Shown: positions 34,976-47,803, counted from the first letter of the stretch. The stretch is DNA of 64,000 nt from Lunularia cruciata (GCA_948567375.1 OX419760.1:63670911-63734910); one strand, 5' to 3'. Notes: generated from the letters alone by a model not told the origin. Numbers and translations: made by a program.

Positions 34976-37050
34976 GAATTACATTGGGTGGTTTCATTTA
35001 TAAGTTTCAATGAACTCCATGGGTGAAAGGATGAGTTACATAGAACTTTGACATATACCCATAAACAAAAAGTGCTAATAACTAAATATTTCTTTTAAAA
35101 GTTGTTAAAGGTGATGAAATTTTTTTGAGACTTTGGTGGTCTTATTTTTAAAATTTATGGGTAGAATTAGAAGAAAGACTTTGTTTGAATTACTAACACA
35201 CAAGACAAAATAATTATGATATTGGTAACATGTTACCGTGTGAGCAATAAGAAAAGTGATGTGGAGCAAGCAAAATTCACATTATGTACTCTTGAAATAT
35301 TTGAAACTCATCCTTCTCAAAAGCTCAATTATTCCTACATCTACATTGGTGAATAAATCCAAAGTAAGATAATTGAATTGATCATGTACCATTTTTTCTA
35401 ATCCAATTGAATTGAGAATTGGGAAGTGAGATTTATTTTGCCATCTAGAGTTAAGAGATGTGAAAATCTGCACACCATGAACCATTTCCATCTTAGATGT
35501 AGTAGTTTGCATGTTATAGTCATGATTGCAAATTGCAAATTGCATAAGTAGAAAACAAAGAGTACACCCACTCACAGTCTCTAAATCCTCTTTCTATTCC
35601 ATATTGTGTAGATCCTTGTGTTAATTCTAATTCTAGTCCTTGTGTATCACCAAGCAGAAGTACCTTCCAAGAGCTTCTTCTCAAGATGGTATTGTCAGCA
35701 CTTTCTTCTATCGAGAGCAAAATGAAGTTCAAGGAGGAAAGGTTTAGGATGATGTCTCATTATTATAAGCAGATTCTGAATTATTTAGAAGATCTAGAGC
35801 ACTTAGCATAGACTACAAGGAGCAATTGCAAAAAACCAGTTCAGAAGAGCACAAGTTTCAGTTACATGATTGCATATTTGGGTTGGTATGGGAAAGGGTT
35901 GATTCCGGAGTTGATGATAGGAGATAAATTATACAAGATGTCTGCACAATAAATGGAACTGTACAAGGATACACAAGATCGGAAGGACAAGTGCACCAGA
36001 GAAAGTGTCACAAAGAAAGAATTGAAATGGGGATGGAGAACTATAGATGATAAGTTAAATCATCTTTTCTCTCATTTTAAGAAAATAAATTTGATGTTTG
36101 GATATAGAGCAAATATTGCTCCACCAATTAAATCATCTTTGCTCTCATTTCAAGAAAATGAATTTGATGTTTGGATATAGAGCCAATATTGCTCTACCTG
36201 CACTTGTAAGTATGGGAATTTGCAATGAAGTGAATACTTTTGAAAGGATGGTGTAGAAAGAAGAGAAATGTTAAACCAGAGGAAGAAGAGGAAGCTGACA
36301 CTTCAAGATTTTTCTTATGCATTCTTTGGTAGCCAAGTTCTAGATTTGATTCCTTTTTCTATCTTGTGCTAAGTGAAGGGCAAGGGCTAAATGAAGATAA
36401 CATGCAAAGGGTTTGAAGAGGATAGTCATACATATTCAGATTATATTGAAGATGGTTTACAAGCTGAAAAAGCATTGAGAATAGAGGAGGATATTTGAGA
36501 AGAAGACAAGGAAAGAGAGCATGAGGATGAAAATTGAAAAAGGAGGAAAATGCACAATTACAAGATGACACCATCCTTGGCCTCTTTCTTGCAAGACTTG
36601 GCTACACACACAAAATTAAAGAGCAAGTCTCTAGAAGCAAAAGAGAGATGTAAGTAAGTTAAAATTAATGCACATAAATTAGCTAAGATTGAGAAGCTAT
36701 GCATGAAAGTGGAAGTTGAGAAAATGAAAGTAGATGTTGAGAGATTTTCCACAAAAAGAAGATTAGGTTTAAGGAATGAAATACTAAAGCCAAATAGTTT
36801 CATACCATGAGTCTTGAATTAGGACACATTAGGAAGAGCTCAAAGGAAATAAAAAGTATTATCATGATGATTTGTAACATAAAAACTCCGTATGGTAGTT
36901 ACACTAGTGACCCAAAATTTCCTACACTTGATTAGACTCATAGTGCAAATGATGATAGCCATGATAACAATAGCTTTGATATGTAAGATATACAAATTTT
37001 ATAATAAAAATTATTGTTTCAAATCTCATGAAACATGAAATGTTTTAAGT
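34976..37050. other. Degraded sequence of unknown origin
   Basis: Some coding-like plus-strand pieces are seen (for example 36556-36800, with a Lys/Glu-rich helical character), but no family is recognised and stops are frequent. A 71-bp tandem duplication lies at 36057-36198 (AAATCATCTTT...GGATATAGAGC). Confidence 0.4.
36057..36198 (+). repeat. Tandem duplication, period 71 bp
   Basis: AATCATCTTTTCTCTCATTT begins near 36058 and a close copy near 36129. Both continue through TTTGATGTTTGGATATAGAG. Confidence 0.8.
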
Positions 37051-37059
37051 TTAAGCTAG

Positions 37060-37380
37060 TATGAGCCTATATGTGTTGGGTTACTTTGGATGGTGAAGAC
37101 TATGATGAGCTACACTCATATGCACTAGGTTATGTTGGTTTATGAAAAGATGAGCACTTGTATATGTTGGTTTGCACTCATATGAGTTGGAGTATGTTGG
37201 TTTGTGAAAAGGTGAGCACATGTATGCTCATATTGTTGGGTTATGGTGGCAAGTGCAAAGGTTGATGCTTGTATATGATGATCTATGCTTGTATGCATTG
37301 GTGTGCGCTTGGCACTTTGTGCAAGTAATGGTGTGCATTGGTGTATGTTGGTGTGCTCTGGTGTGCATTGGGTAGGGTTT
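37060..37380. repeat. Degenerate GT-rich minisatellite
   Basis: Loosely repeated words such as TATGTTGGTTTGTGAAAAG, GAGCACATGTATG and GGTGTGCATTGG. It ends exactly where the outer LTR2 begins. Confidence 0.6.
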
Positions 37381-38503
37381 TGTAATACCATTAGCTAGAC
37401 AGATTATCTAAAGGTGGAAATTGGTTTGGTAATATCTTGAGGGATATTATATATGATGGTCTAAGTAGATCAAATATAAATTTTATTAAAAGATTACTTC
37501 CACTAATAGGGCAAAGGTTGAAAATACACTAAAATCTTAAGAGCAAATTTTGGATGCTAAAATAGATGAATTAGGCCTCAAAAAATGGAAGATCCTTCCT
37601 TTTAGATGAAAATAAATTGCCTTTCTTTCCTTTTCTCCTCCCCCTCCTCCCTCCCTTGTTTGTCTTATCAAGAGCTTTCCAGTGGTCCTACACCCATGCT
37701 TTTTTTAGCTTCTTATAATAAGATTCTCCAAAGATTCCCTTTGGTCAAACTTGTTTCACCAACCAAATAAGACAAGGATCAACATATGTAATCTTTCAAG
37801 GATAGGAGACCTGAAGAGAAATACACAATTTCACACTCAACTTCAGATGCCCCAAAGGAGTACCTTGACTATATTATATAGCAAAGGGGACTCCTTCGAA
37901 GGAAGCTCCACCCTTGGATCAGATACATGGATTGGTGACGCAAACTCTACCTTTAGATTGGTTGCACGCATGGGTAACATGTTGGTTCTGACCCTATCTG
38001 GTTGGTCAAACCATCTTTGACTAAAAGGATCTTTAGGGAATCTCCTTATAGGAGTCTCCAAATTGCGTGGGTGAGGTAATGTTGGAAAGCTCTCAACGAG
38101 ACAAACTTAAGAGGAAGGAAGATCAGTATTGCATTCATGGGAGGGGGGGTGAATTTGTACATTTTTTAGGCCTAATTCATCCGTTTAGGCCTCCAAAATT
38201 GGCTCTAAAGTTTCCAGGCTATTTTTGGCTCTTGCTCTATTAGTAGAAGTCCTCCTTTGGTGACACCTCTCTCTAAACTACCTAGCCCATCATGCATAAC
38301 ATCCTTCCATATGTTACAAACCAATTTCCACCTCTAGATAATATGTCTAGCTTTTGATATTACAAATTTGAGTTATTTTTTACTCTTGCCCTATTAGTAG
38401 AAGTACTCTTTTGTTGACACCTCTATCTGATCTACCTAGCCCATCATACATAACATCCTTCCAGATGCTACCAAGCCAATTTTCAACTCTAGATGTTATA
38501 TCA

Positions 38504-39164
38504 TGTCATGCGTATATACATCACTATCAACATCATACACTATAGAAGCACAACTCAAGCATAAGTCATACATAGATTCTAAAGTGCCACAATAATCAGA
38601 TTGTTTACAACTCTCAACTCAATTCAACTCAGATCAGTACTTGATCTGTCACTCTATAAACTAATAACAATTTGGCATTGATTACAGTCAAGCCACATCC
38701 ACTCTAGCTAAGAGAATCCAGGTGACACTCTCCGGCCTCTGTCCACCATAGCCAAGAACTCGAAGGCTCAACATCAGAGAAGTGAACCTTCAAGTTCAAC
38801 TCCAAAGAAAGATCTCTGGAGCTGCATATTGAAATTATACCCCTGGACTCAAGCTAGATCTAGAACCCTAACGGTCCAAGTGATGGCACACTCGACAGTG
38901 CAAAGTGATAGTGGGCCCCACCGTGAAGTCAGTACTCCAAACATGAAATCTGACCATTGAAAAGTAGTCTATGGGAAATTACTAAATACCTCTAACTACT
39001 ATCACTGTAACTCTAATGTGCGAGCAATCTAGATGTGATACTATAAATGGCATGATAGTTGTCGTGCATATATACATTGCTACACAACATACATCGTTGT
39101 CAACATCATACACTTTAGAAGCACAACTCACACATAAGTCATGCATAGACTATAAAGTGCCACA
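38504..39164 (-). repeat. Gypsy copy 2: 3' LTR region (U-M-U)
   Basis: On minus: unit U' (39164-39060, begins TGTGGCACTTTATA), middle part (39057-38592), and second unit U (38591-38504, with a short internal deletion, ending GCATGACA). It has the same organisation as 3906-4545, so the duplicated unit predates both insertions. Confidence 0.8.
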
Positions 39165-39333
39165 ATTGCCCTCCTAGTTGGCAGTTAGGTCCCTCTAACT
39201 CCAGATAACCATCTACTCCAAGTATACGGTATACCTTATGCTGGGCAAAGATTAGAAGGTTGGGTGCTATAGAACCCTATCATTAATCGCCTGTTTGCAA
39301 TCTATACCATATAAAGAATGACCTAGCTATAGG

Positions 39334-39474
39334 TCAAGTACATCTAGGATATAACCACCATCCTTGAAGAACTACCTTGAGAGGAGAAGTTATACATGCC
39401 ATATGCCATCCTCTCGAACAACTATCACACACTAACGTAGTAGCAGATCCACCAGAAGAGCCACATAACATACA
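39334..39474 (-). pseudogene. Gypsy copy 2: C-terminal PHD finger
   Basis: The same PHD finger as at 3596-3736. First Cys codon 39472-39474, last Cys codon 39340-39342, then Thr and a TGA stop as in copy 1. Seven of eight zinc ligands are kept. The seventh Cys has become Tyr (LYPRC instead of LCPRC). The codon that is TAG in copy 1 is CAA here. A second copy of the domain at the same place shows that the PHD finger is a stable part of the family's polyprotein. Confidence 0.88.
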
Positions 39475-39499
39475 CCTCAAGCTTGCATGTACAAGTGCC

Positions 39500-40610
39500 A
39501 AGCTGTTGTTGGTGCTATCTGTTGTAGATATATATAATCTCTTGGATGAAATTGACGGATTGAGGGTCTATAACCTCCTCCTCAAATGGTAGCATAGCGT
39601 AAAGTATCTCTATGTTGAGCAATCGCCAAGTTCTCAAAGGCCATTGGCATCACTCTTCAAAAGATCTCTACCCATTGAGAACATGCACTCATCCATACAT
39701 CTGGATCATCCAAGTCCAAAACTACAAGAGCATCTTGACAAATGGCTATAGGTAAATTTGGATCTTGTCCATAGAGTAGAAAGTAAGGAGAGAAGGATGC
39801 TAAGAAAGCTTGCTGGCTGAACCAATAGCCCATGGCTAACCAAGGTAATTGGAGATCCCAATCTCCTAAGTGGCCTCTCTACAAACCATACTTCCACAAT
39901 CCTCTCTTCACCATCTGAACCACTCTCTTTGTGAAGCCATTTGCCTTGGGGTGATCTCGGGATATACTACAATGATCAATCAAAGCCTTGTCATACAAGA
40001 CCTGAAACTCCCCCAAGAACTCTGTACCCTGATCAATCAAAACCTCAACTAGTGCACCAACATGATTAAGAACTCAATCTAGGAACAAGTAAGTTGTCCC
40101 TTCACTAGACTTGCTAGGAAGTGCCACCAACTCAATCCACTTGGAGAAGTGCTCCACCATCACCAAAACATACTGATGATATCTCACAGTCAGCGGTAAA
40201 GGTCCACCAAAGTCCAAACTCTAACAATAACCCAATCCCATGATAGGTAATGGCTGGAATTGTGGCGTTGGAGCATTGAATGATGTTCTAACTTGGTTGA
40301 GTTAGAGCATCATTCCACACATCTGGCACAATTTTTTGTACCTTGGTCTGCATACCGCGCCACCAATGATGAATTTGGAGTAAGCTATATGTATGCTTTA
40401 CTCCAAAATGTCCTAGCTCCTCATGAGCATGATGGACCAATTGTGGTCTCTGAGATGGAAGTGGTACTACTCATACTCTACCATCCTTCCAGACCCGAAG
40501 AAGGTGTCTACCCTCCAATCTGAACCGCTTGGCTTGTTAAAGGACACAATCTCTCTCCTTGGCCCCAAATATGCCACCCACAACACCAATGTGAAGATAG
40601 TCCATCATTA
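39500..40610 (-). pseudogene. Gypsy copy 2: integrase
   Basis: Minus-strand integrase in broken frames. The H2C2 finger lies around 40330-40470 (HAHEELGHFGVKHTYS, WWRGMQTKV). The core lies around 39900-40230 (VLVMVEHFSKWIELVAL, LIDQGTEFLGEF). The C-terminal region runs 39500-39890 (SPYFLLYGQDPNLP). The third catalytic acid, Glu in GLAERVV of copy 1, is Lys here (GFTKRVV), so this copy would be catalytically dead even if translated. Confidence 0.87.
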
Positions 40611-42206
40611 AGATTCACCATAATGTACAGTTCAATCATGAATGTCTCATTGAACTGTACCAATATCTTCATTCTCTGGATCTGTGACCTCAATAACTCC
40701 TCCTAGATGTGTTGAGAGAGATACCACCAAAGCCTCAAAAAATATACAGAGAAAGGCTGATGCGTGGCAACTTGGTACCATCTCCTCATCTATCTCACCA
40801 TGCCAACGTGCTCCGATCTGATCTTGCTGGCTCGGACATGCGTTTTTCTCAACCCATCTGCATCATGGTTCACCACTCCAAGCCTGTGAACAACCGTGAA
40901 ATCATACTCTTGTAAAATCAGAGCCCATTGTTCAAGCTTCCTGAAAGTTTGTCGGACTCCATCAACCACTTCACTGGCTGATGATTTAGTGATGAGAGTG
41001 AAGGGGTTACCAAATAGGTAACATCGGAAATGTGCTACTGCCCAAACTACTGCCAAGCACTCTCCCTCATATGCACTATACTTTGCCTCCACTGAATTTT
41101 TGGAGCAACTAGCATATGCCACCACAAACTCCTTCCACTCATCATCATGTTGGGTGAACACCGCTCTAAGCTACAACATACTCCAATCAATATGAACTTA
41201 AAATGGTCTTCCTTTGATCGGTCTCCTTAAAATAGGAGCAAATGTCAACCTCTCCTTGAGATCAACAAAAGCTCTCTCCTGCTCATCTCCCCAATGCCAC
41301 TCATGTATTAGCTTTGTCAGCTTTGTCAAGGCCTTGGCAATGGCACTAAATCCTCTAACATAGTGGCAATAGAAATTTTCCAACCCAAGGAATGCTCGCA
41401 CTTTGCTCACATCCGTAGGCTGAGGAATACGTGCAATAGCCTCCATTTGTCTGTTAAACACCAAGTCCTCTAGGGTAGATAGTGTGACCCAAATACTCAA
41501 CTTGCTCATGGAAGAACCTACACTTCACAGGATGTAATTTGTGTCCATGAGATCTCAACCTCTCAAACACCTCCAACAACCATCTCTCATGCTCTTCCAC
41601 AATAGTGCTATAGACTAAAATGTCATCAATATAGCACCAAGAAAAATCCAATCCAAGTAGGATCCTATCCATGACCCTCTAGAACTTAGTAAGAGAATTC
41701 TTTAACCCAAATGGTAAGAACCTCCATTGATATAACACATCCTTGCCATGAGGATCAATAGCACAAAATGTTGTCTTGGACTTATCCTCCTTCTTGATCG
41801 GCAATTGATGATATCCCGCTTGAAGATCCAAAGTATTGAAGACCTTTGCATGCCCAATTGCATCAAAAATCTTGTCTACTATAGGCATGGCATACCGATC
41901 AGCACTAGTTTGTTGGTTGATAAGATGGTAATCTCCACACATCTGCCTATTTGTGTAGTTGCCATGCATATCCTTCTTGGTTGGCATTCGTGTAGTTGAT
42001 GCATACTCTCCATGTGAGATCTCTACCAAACAAACCTCAAAAAGGTCTCTACTCCGATTCTTAATCAATGTCTTCTCCATGTCACTATAACAATAAGGAC
42101 ATTGGAAAATTGGTGTATTGCTAGTCAGCTCAATCCGTATACTAGGTCCTTTTAGAGCACCCAAATCCTTCATATTGAAGGCAAAACAACTCGTGTAGCT
42201 CCTCAA
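40611..42206 (-). pseudogene. Gypsy copy 2: reverse transcriptase and RNase H
   Basis: RT on minus from about 42110 to 41450 (MPTKKDMHGN, YHLINQQTSADRYAMP, LQAGYHQLPIKKEDKSK, FLPFGLKN, YIDD near 41630). The segment 41679-42206 is continuously open and joins the pre-RT linker in the same frame. RNase H covers about 41200-40790 (FVVAYASCSKNS, YEGECLAVVWAVAH, VVNHDADGL). The DHQPL segment has been altered by a local change around 40990. Gln is encoded at several positions that are stops in copy 1 (LQAGY, LYQWR, ILQEYDF). Confidence 0.9.
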
Positions 42207-42559
42207 GAACCTCCAATCTCTTTGTCTTTCCTCTCTTGTATGCTTGGGTCCAAGATTTGGCTCCCCAGTATCCTCTATAATTGTCGCAAGAGTGGAAGAC
42301 GTACTGACTTGCTGCTACACTAGGCCCTTGGGAGCAGTAGTGTCATGCCCCCAAGCACTAGAGGTTCCAACCTCGGTGTGAAAAACTCCCCCCACTCTGG
42401 CTGCAAGCTCCACACGTCCTCTAACTACACACCAAGGGTGTAATCCAAGTAGCCCAAAATTACCCGGATGGACTCCAAGTAGACCACTCTCCCTAGTAGC
42501 TACTGGTTGTGTTCCAAGAATACCATGTCCATTTGGTCCATTGCCCCCAACATGTGCCT

Positions 42560-43620
42560 AAATCGTCTTGATAAGCACAAGGCTCACAAATGTCCGAGTG
42601 GTGATGCCTATCAAGCACATTCTACACTGCTCTGCCAAACCAAGGCTCACAATCCAGGTCAAATAGTTTAGGTCCATAGCTTGACCTAACACCTGACGCT
42701 TGGATGCCTTTGATACTACTAGAACAACGGTAATACCAATGAAAAGACCCAACACCCACTCTCTCATCGGCGTTAGGCTCCACCAACTATTGTAACTATG
42801 AGTCCCAAACAAGTCCAAGTCCTCCCTCTCAAAAAGCATGAGAGCCTAAGAAACTCATAAGTGTGGAAAAAGCGGCTCTAGGCTGTCCAACTAGGTTCAC
42901 CACTGCCATAGGTGACCTATCAGCCACTACCACCATCTAAGATTAATGCCTCACATCCAAGATGTCATCAACAAGGATGTGGTCTAGTCATTGAATCCCA
43001 TCATATGCACGCTGTAAAACCTCTCTGCGTAAGAGGTTTGTCCACCAAAGACAAAGACAATGAGCCCATGATCCCACTCTGGCTGCATCCAGCAATACAA
43101 TAGGTCCCATCCAAGAATGGACTTGATGTGTACTTGCCACCACTTTGGTGCAAGAATCACCCATCAAAGGAACGTTCTCCAAAAAGTAAGTTGGAGAAAT
43201 GGATTGATGAACCTAAAGATGCCATAAATAAAGATAAAGATATCCGTAACATCTCCCAAAACACAATAGAACAAGGATCCTGAAGACCCAAACCTTGACC
43301 AACATGGGTATGTCCCTAACATGGCCATCTAGCAATCACCAAGTGAATGGGACCATGTCTCTCCAGATCATGCACCCCTAGTAAGGAAATGTCTGTTGGT
43401 AGGGCCTTCTAATAACCTTTGACTGTTGACATTGGTAATAACTCCGGATATTAATAGGCCAAGTGTGCCACATGATGTAAAAAGACTCGCCTAGCAATCT
43501 CATCTCTCTCCACATACAAGTACCTCCGTACTAGTATACCCACCTATAGGACTGTAGCTAGTCCGATGCTAATCCCACCGGACAACTCCAATAAACATAC
43601 TCCCTCTATTGGATACTGCC
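42560..43620 (-). pseudogene. Gypsy copy 2: cytosine-5 DNA methyltransferase domain between protease and RT
   Basis: Minus-strand frames contain the ordered motifs of a C5-cytosine methyltransferase. Motif I (SAM binding) is LLELSGGISIGLATVL at about 43549-43594. Downstream come RRYLYVERDEIARRV and DLERHGPIHLVIARWPC. Motif IV has the catalytic Pro-Cys, with Cys codon 43319-43321, followed by a TAG where Gln is expected and then GHTHVG. Motif VI is LENVP, with ENV at 43171-43179. A motif VIII-like LWWTNL lies at 43033-43050. Motifs IX-X appear as EPNADER and RQVLGQAMDLN near 42667-42755. At least two frameshifts and several stops disrupt it. The end of the domain is in the same frame as the following RT linker, so it was part of Pol. 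It would methylate cytosine in DNA using SAM, if active. It is absent from copy 1. Confidence 0.88.
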
Positions 43621-44219
43621 AAGCAATGAGTGTGGTATCAAGAGTTGTCAAGGTAATTGACTCTAGAGGTTCATCCTCACACTCATCTCCTGGTGGTACA
43701 AAGGCTCCACTCCAAGCTTGCTACACCAACCGATCTGCACGTTGCTACAATGCCTCCTCTGAACTCCACAATGGAACATCCAAGGTGGATAGAACAATCC
43801 CACTTGTACTCCAAATCCAAGTGATCTACTCTAGTATTAGAGTATCCTCTACAATAACTCACCAAGCCAAGTAAATGCACCATTGAAAGTGAAACTGATG
43901 TTGCCATGGTCTTGGACTGTAGTGAGCCAAGACTACCACTACTAAAGCATACTAGTAGGCGACACACTCGTCCTTCACTAGACTACCAACATGGCCTGTA
44001 GAAAGTTGTCTCCTCCCAATAGTCAATACTGAAACCCATGGGACACAACACTACTCCCGCAACTAGCACATCATATGACTTAGCTATTGTCGCAATAGCC
44101 TGAGCTCTCACCACCAAGCTATCAGTCACATGACCACGCTAAAGCTAAAAAACTAGCTCTCCATGGGTGATGCATTGTGTCAAACCACCACCCATAGATA
44201 TTTGGATCTGAAATGGACA

Positions 44220-44345
44220 CATCTCTACATTGGTCTTCTTTAACTCCAGACTGACTATTGCAACCTTCCCCAACATAAGGGGCTATGCACCAGAGTCTAA
44301 CAAGACTCTCTGTGGTGTATAGACCTTCCCTAAAAGTCCCACCAA
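44220..44345 (-). pseudogene. Gypsy copy 2: aspartic protease active-site region
   Basis: The minus strand reads GKVYTPQRVLLDSGA, with the catalytic Asp-Ser-Gly codons at 44289-44297, then a stop (TAG) and the continuation PLMLGKVAIVSLELKK. It would process the Gag-Pol polyprotein. Copy 1 has DFG at the same place. Confidence 0.8.
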
Positions 44346-44868
44346 GTAGAAAATCCCCCTTTGGTTATCCAATAGGACAACACCAGATATGAACCACGCT
44401 CTTTCAAAAGCCGGTCTAGTTGGCAACTCCTCCAGTCTAGCGTTGCTGCTTGCCATAAACCACTGATCGCTGAATGGATCCCATGCTCCTCAACCAAGTC
44501 AGCTCCACTATCAACCACCTCTGCTCTAGTAGTAGGAACCGCATCATTCCTACTCTCACAAAGTGTCATAACCAACCAGAACATTGGAGTTGGGTCAACT
44601 CCCAATATAAACATGTGATTGGCTAAAAACAAAAAGCACCGCATAATCAGTTGAGATGTCCCCAACATCATGCTCAACTCAGTCTGTATAGTAGCAGGTG
44701 ACTGACTAGTAGGTAGTCCATCATGCACCCCATCACCACTAACACACCTGCATTGGGACATCTAGGAGCCCTGGATGTTGTCTGTAATGCCTCAAATGGC
44801 ATGAAAGACTAGGGAAGTCTGACTTATCTCCCAACCTCTCTTCTCTGTGGGTCCAACTCCATTGATAC

Positions 44869-46330
44869 TCATCTAGGCTCTGGAGCACATACTGCACTCC
44901 TAGTCATTGCTCTAGATGCATCCACTTGTGCTGCTCTACACATGAAGTCCAAAGCATCTCTATCATTAGAATATGAGGTGGAAGCCTCAACGCCCGAATC
45001 TGATCTCCTGTAAGCAATGGCCATACTAGCCAATCTCTGCTCCAACTTCTCAATCTGAGTAGCCATAGTTGTATCAAAAGTAAGGGTAGGTACTGCACCT
45101 CTACTAGGTGTAGATCCTCTACCACCACCTCTACCACCTTGTCCTCCTTGAATTGGAGCTCCTCTACTACCTGCCATAGCAGCCCTACCACTCCGTAACT
45201 CCGGGTGTAGGTCAAAGCATTGGTCACTAATGTGACCAAATCTATGGCAATGCTCACACTGCCTCTATGTTGGCGGCAATGCACCAAAGGTATTAGGTCC
45301 GCTGCCTTGAGTACATTCCCTCTTATGGTGAGATCCACCACAAGTCCAACAAGCAACACTACCACTTACTAGTTGTTGTTGATCTGAAAAGGAAGGTAAG
45401 GGTTTAGCTCCATTAGGCCCTCCACTCACTTTATATGATCTGGGTTGTCCATCTTGTCCTCAAAAATCAACTAGGCGTGGTGCACTCTACTACACTCTAG
45501 AAGAAGTAACAATTGTGGATGATGAGGTCTCCCTACCAAATCTAGATGTCACTACCCTCTCCTCCACCATGTTAAGCTGAATACGCTCAGCCAAACCAAA
45601 GACCACTGCTAAAGTAGGCAAAGTAGCCAGTAACAACGGAGCATCATGAACTCTACATCGCAACTTCCTATCCAATATCCCATACCAAAACTGGATTGCC
45701 TGGGCATGAGTAACTCCATGAGTGAAACTAATCAGCCACCTCATGCAAGTGTATGCCTCACGTAGGCTCTCTCCAGCCTTTCGTTGAAAATCCTTCAAGC
45801 TCCTCAGCTTATTAGTCCGCAACCCCTGGTAGTTCTACCTCAAACATTGAAAGAACTCCACCATGGGCTTAAATCCTCATACCACACCACCTCTTGCAGC
45901 GGTACCTCCACTTGTGATAACACTATCTCCAACTAGTGCACCTCCACTAGCTCCACCAACACTACTTGAGCTAGAACTCATGGGTACAACCAATCTACTC
46001 TTGGCAATCAAGCTTGAAGTGATAGAGACATAGTTTGGAGACCAATACTATCTCCATAACCCAATCTCCTCCAAATGAGCTCCCTTGAACTCATGGTAGT
46101 TGTCTATCGGCGGACCCTCCAAATGCTGAAATAACCCCTTCCATGCCATGAAAGGTGTAAACAAATTTGCGTTCCGCATTTGCTACAGATCACACCAACT
46201 ATCAAACTCTTGAATGAAGTCATTTAACTCAATGGTATCCACTATATCAAAGTAATGCCTAGGGCCTTTGAAGGCCCCATAAATCTTGTCCATGTCTCAC
46301 AACAATGATGCGGACACGCTAAGTGCTTTC
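44869..46330 (-). pseudogene. Gypsy copy 2: gag with two CCHC zinc knuckles
   Basis: A retrotransposon gag core is open on minus at 45490-45822 (LRSLKDFQRKAGESLREAYT, then FWYGILDRKLRCRV). Two zinc knuckles follow: CX2CX3HX4C at 45313-45351 (CWTCGGSHHKREC) and CX2CX4HX4C at 45217-45258 (CEHCHRFGHISDQC), separated by one TAG. After them comes a Gly/Arg-rich stretch and a short helical piece (IEKLEQRLASMA) at 44869-45177. N-terminal gag sequence continues to about 46330 (FDSWCDL, MAWKGLFQHLEGPPIDNYHEF) with stops. Gag would form the virus-like particle and bind element RNA. Confidence 0.85.
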
Positions 46331-47803
46331 TAAACTAAATCAGCTCCTATGTCAAACTCCAACTTAGAGTCAATCTCCTCCCTCACTGGAACCTGAGATA
46401 CAAGCTGATATTGAGTGCCACTCCAAGTAAACCCATTGCATATTGCAAGGCTAACTCTTCTATAATCCCCAAAGAACTTTGTCGTGACAAAGTAACCGTA
46501 AACTGGAACCACCAAATGCAACCGCAAACCGCAACTCCAAGTACTCCACCAAGTGCCAACACCAACTCAGCACCACCAAGTGCCAATACTCACAGAACAC
46601 CACCCACTAATGTAACTCTAATTGAGATAACTACACTAGGAAAAAAGGTGACCTGTAACCTACCATCACAACACCCACTCTCACGGTCTACAAGTCATCA
46701 CTTCCTACATCACCGGAGAGAAACAAAGGTAGTATGACTGGTCATTACTCTAGCCTCACTACCAAGAGCACACCAGAGCACCAACGCTCTAAATTCAAGG
46801 TACCTCACACAAACGTGATGCACAAACAAGAAGTAGAGAATAGAGAGGGTCCAATCACAAGAAATCTAAACAAAAACCCTCCATCTCATAAAGCAACACA
46901 AGATTGACTCTTCCACCATTTGGCATTTGATATAAGAGAAGTTTGTATCTACGTCCTAAGCTACCGAGATCACCAAGAATGGGATCAAACTGCCTCTCCT
47001 AGCCAAAGCTACAAGTGTGATGACAATGGCACATTCACTAGAACAACAAGTGAGGATGGACCAGTTGGCTAGGATACCAGTCTAGGAACAAGAGATTTAG
47101 GAGTCAAACCCTATTGTGCACAATCTAGCAGGATGGGTAGATTTTGCCAAACAATGACCAAGATCTACTCTAAACTAGATAGCCTCATGCCAACAAGCTG
47201 GCTTGCTGGCCCTTCGTAGCCCACAACCTTATGCCTCGAAGCTTCAAAATTCAGCCAAATGAGTCCTTTCTTCTTGCCACTTTGAACCCTCTCCAAATCT
47301 GGCAAAACTACTCCAAACTTGTGAGACTCCTCTAAATCTGGCCAACCAGCAAAACTCCTCCAAATCTGGCCAAAATCTGTTGTTAACTCCAGCAAAAATC
47401 TGACGTAAATCCTAAAGTTGGCTGACCGCCAAATCCTCCGCTAACTCTTCACTCGAGCAAAAATTTGAAAAACAGGTTTCTCCAAATCACAAATTCACAA
47501 GGATAGATTCCCAACTCCACCTTCAATTTTACTTTCTGTGCCAAACTTGCAACAAATTGGTCATGCCTTCACCTCTTGAGAAATCACAACAACTGCTCAA
47601 AATTAGCTTCTTCTTTGCTCAAAAATTGGCCAGCACTTCCGCACACCGTCTACCTTATTGCCAAATCTACATCAAGCAATGAGCTTTTGCACACTTGGGA
47701 AAAATTAAACTTCAATCGAGCTACCAACGATCCACCGAGCTTGGAGATACCACCAACACTCAAAGTTCTTGCACCCAATTTCCCCTAGACCTCACTTCTC
47801 TAA
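46331..47803 (-). other. Gypsy copy 2: leader between 5' LTR and gag
   Basis: About 1.5 kb without a recognised domain. On minus it contains short repeated words built on CCAGATTTGG (47280-47380), suggesting a degenerate internal repeat. No convincing tRNA primer-binding site was found directly after the LTR end at 47804. Confidence 0.55.

Noticed and set aside
42558-42839. VLGLFIGI read as methyltransferase motif I
   Set aside because: It resembles the LFDGI type motif, but the true motif I lies upstream at 43562-43591, and this segment precedes RQVLGQAMDLN, so it fits motifs IX-X of the same domain.
44904-45365. 153-codon minus-strand ORF in the gag region
   Set aside because: It is the wrong frame. 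The zinc knuckles and the Gly/Arg-rich stretch are in the neighbouring frame.
46921-46936. Possible initiator-tRNA-Met primer-binding site in Gypsy copy 2 (minus strand TATATCAAATGCCA)
   Set aside because: The match to TGGTATCAGAGC is poor and it lies about 870 bp from the LTR end at 47804, where a primer site should be adjacent.
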